Shown: positions 62,797 to 64,000 of the stretch, piece by piece
Position numbering within the stretch: the stretch's first letter is position 1
How the letters are laid out: every line of letters starts with the position of its first letter
NCBI RefSeq assembly: GCF_001315105.1
Contig: NZ_BAZR01000003.1
Location: 326,696-390,695 of the forward strand
Length of the DNA stretch: 64,000 nt
DNA from: Paenibacillus sp. JCM 10914
GTDB lineage: Bacteria; Bacillota; Bacilli; Paenibacillales; Paenibacillaceae
Direction of reading: 5' to 3'
Notes under the pieces: model-generated
The model's database searches: none
What the model was told of the DNA's origin: nothing
What the model saw: the letters and a program-made list of their open reading frames with translations, nothing else
Program-made: the position numbers and the translations under genes

Positions 62797-63999
62797 ATGG
62801 CAACATGGTTCCTAATTATTATTTACTTGGCTTTTATTAGTCTGGGGCTCCCCGATGCACTTCTGGGATCAGCGTGGCCTGTCATGCGCTTCGATGTGGG
62901 GGCTTCCATCGGTTCGGCGGGTCTTGTGGCCATGGTGATTGCAGGAGGAACGATTGTTTCAAGTCTGGCCAGCGGAAGTTTGGTCAAGAAGATCGGAACA
63001 GGCAACATTACACTGATCAGCTGCTTTTTGACTGCCGGGGCTTTGCTTGGGTTTTCCTTGTCTCCCTCCCTCGCCTGGCTGATCGTAATGGCTATTCCCC
63101 TGGGACTCGGCGCAGGAGCCGTGGATGCCGCGCTTAATCATTATGTTGCCAATCATTATAAGGCACATCATATGAGCTGGCTGCATTGTTTCTGGGGCGT
63201 AGGAGCGACGATGAGTCCAATCATTATGTCTTTTTTCATCGCCAATCACAATTCATGGAGAAGTGGATATACAACCGTTGCGATCATTCAGTTCAGTCTT
63301 GTAGTGGTTTTATTGCTTACGCTGCCACTATGGAAACGAGTAGCCAAAGAGCATCCTTCCACAGAAGAGACGGAACCGGCCAATGTGGCTGACTTAATTA
63401 CAGATGCGAAGCCAACCAAGCTGCTCCGCCTGCGAGGGGTTAAGTTCTCACTGGCAGCCTTCCTGTTCTATTGCGGCGTTGAAACCACCGTAGGGTTATG
63501 GGGAGCAAGCTTCCTCGTCGGAGCCAGGGCCATCACGCCCGAAATGGCCGCAGGCTGGATCTCGCTCTACTTTGGCGGAATTACACTCGGGCGGTTTGTT
63601 GCAGGGTTTGTCACGTTCAAGATGAGTAATCGTACAATCATTCGAATCGGACAGCTCTTGGCGATCATGGGGGGACTTATCTTGTTCCTTCCCGTTCCGA
63701 ATGGGTTGTTGATGTCAGGTTTGATCCTGATCGGTTTAGGCCTCGCACCTATCTATCCAGCGCTGCTTCATGAGACTCCCGATCGATTCGGGAAGGAGCA
63801 TTCGGCCAAACTAATGGGCTACCAAATGGCCGTGGCGTATACTGGAACGACACTGCTGCCGCCGCTATTCGGCGTTCTTGCTTCGCAGACGAGCATCGGC
63901 TGGTTCCCGGTCGTTATTCTTATATTCGTGTTTATCATGATGCTATCCACGGAGAGAGTCAACCACATCTTGCAGCAACGAAAAAGCCGTCATGTCTAA
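62797..63999 (+). CDS. MFS transporter
   Basis: A 400-residue major facilitator protein with 12 predicted membrane helices. The N-terminus is WFLIIIYLAFISLGLPDALLGSAWPVM, and GAGAVDAALNHYVANHY and CFWGVGATMSP resemble the FucP/YfkF-like and sugar-phosphate-permease groups. The ATG at 62797 has a weak GAAGGAATG ribosome-binding site. The TAA at 63997-63999 is the last feature of the window, so the gene is complete. With the upstream ROK regulator it probably imports or exports a sugar. Confidence 0.88.
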   Translation: MATWFLIIIYLAFISLGLPDALLGSAWPVMRFDVGASIGSAGLVAMVIAGGTIVSSLASGSLVKKIGTGNITLISCFLTAGALLGFSLSPSLAWLIVMAIPLGLGAGAVDAALNHYVANHYKAHHMSWLHCFWGVGATMSPIIMSFFIANHNSWRSGYTTVAIIQFSLVVVLLLTLPLWKRVAKEHPSTEETEPANVADLITDAKPTKLLRLRGVKFSLAAFLFYCGVETTVGLWGASFLVGARAITPEMAAGWISLYFGGITLGRFVAGFVTFKMSNRTIIRIGQLLAIMGGLILFLPVPNGLLMSGLILIGLGLAPIYPALLHETPDRFGKEHSAKLMGYQMAVAYTGTTLLPPLFGVLASQTSIGWFPVVILIFVFIMMLSTERVNHILQQRKSRHV

Positions 64000-64000
64000 A

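Overview
The window looks like chromosomal DNA from a Gram-positive, spore-forming Bacillales bacterium, most probably Paenibacillus or a close relative. The evidence is strong GGAGG ribosome-binding sites, GTG and TTG starts, a T-box leader before thrS, a BrxC-type bacillithiol protein, YesM/YesN-type two-component genes, a DUF5696 protein and many carbohydrate ABC transporters. I found no rRNA, tRNA, CRISPR array, insertion sequence or prophage.

Layout. 1-8.3 kb holds housekeeping and small accessory genes: an FMN reductase cut by the left edge, three GNAT acetyltransferases (the first frameshifted), a glycosyltransferase remnant, a MerR/TipA-like regulator, T-box-controlled thrS with a small membrane protein, and a secreted stalk-domain protein on the minus strand. 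8.6-30.8 kb is a large glycan-use locus: a secreted CBM6/GH99-like protein, a GH43 enzyme with a C-terminal binding module, then a nine-gene, tightly packed operon (MalK-like ATPase, a 984-aa modular solute-binding protein, two permeases, an NHL/Yip1 membrane protein, a DUF5696 protein, two more permeases, a lipoprotein binding protein), followed by a GH38 alpha-mannosidase, an AraC regulator and a GH29 alpha-fucosidase. 31.6-40.5 kb is a myo-inositol catabolism operon (iolD-iolE-iolC-iolA-iolG-iolB, a LacI-type regulator and a HAD hydrolase). 41.1-48.6 kb is a complete Opp-type ABC importer with its own LacI-type regulator. 48.8-56.2 kb holds an orphan lipoprotein binding protein, a YesN/YesM-type two-component pair and a GH95 alpha-fucosidase. 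56.3-64 kb carries metE, two paralogous small membrane proteins, a methyltransferase, two thioredoxin-fold proteins, a ROK regulator and an MFS transporter.

How it works together (inference). Surface and secreted proteins would bind and trim a fucose-, mannose- and perhaps xylose-containing glycan, one or two CUT1-type importers would take up the products, and cytoplasmic GH38/GH29/GH95 enzymes would finish them. The inositol operon and the Opp importer appear linked by shared operators: AAGCGCTT palindromes lie at both promoters, while TTAAACCGGTTTAA palindromes occur only before the Opp importer. CcpA cre-like sites overlap the predicted start of both.

Quality warning. Ten genes are broken by what looks like the same event, loss of one base in a short homopolymer run; restoring one base gives a full-length family member each time. 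This pattern fits residual sequencing indels much better than ten pseudogenes. Those genes are listed over their full span, with the break position given.
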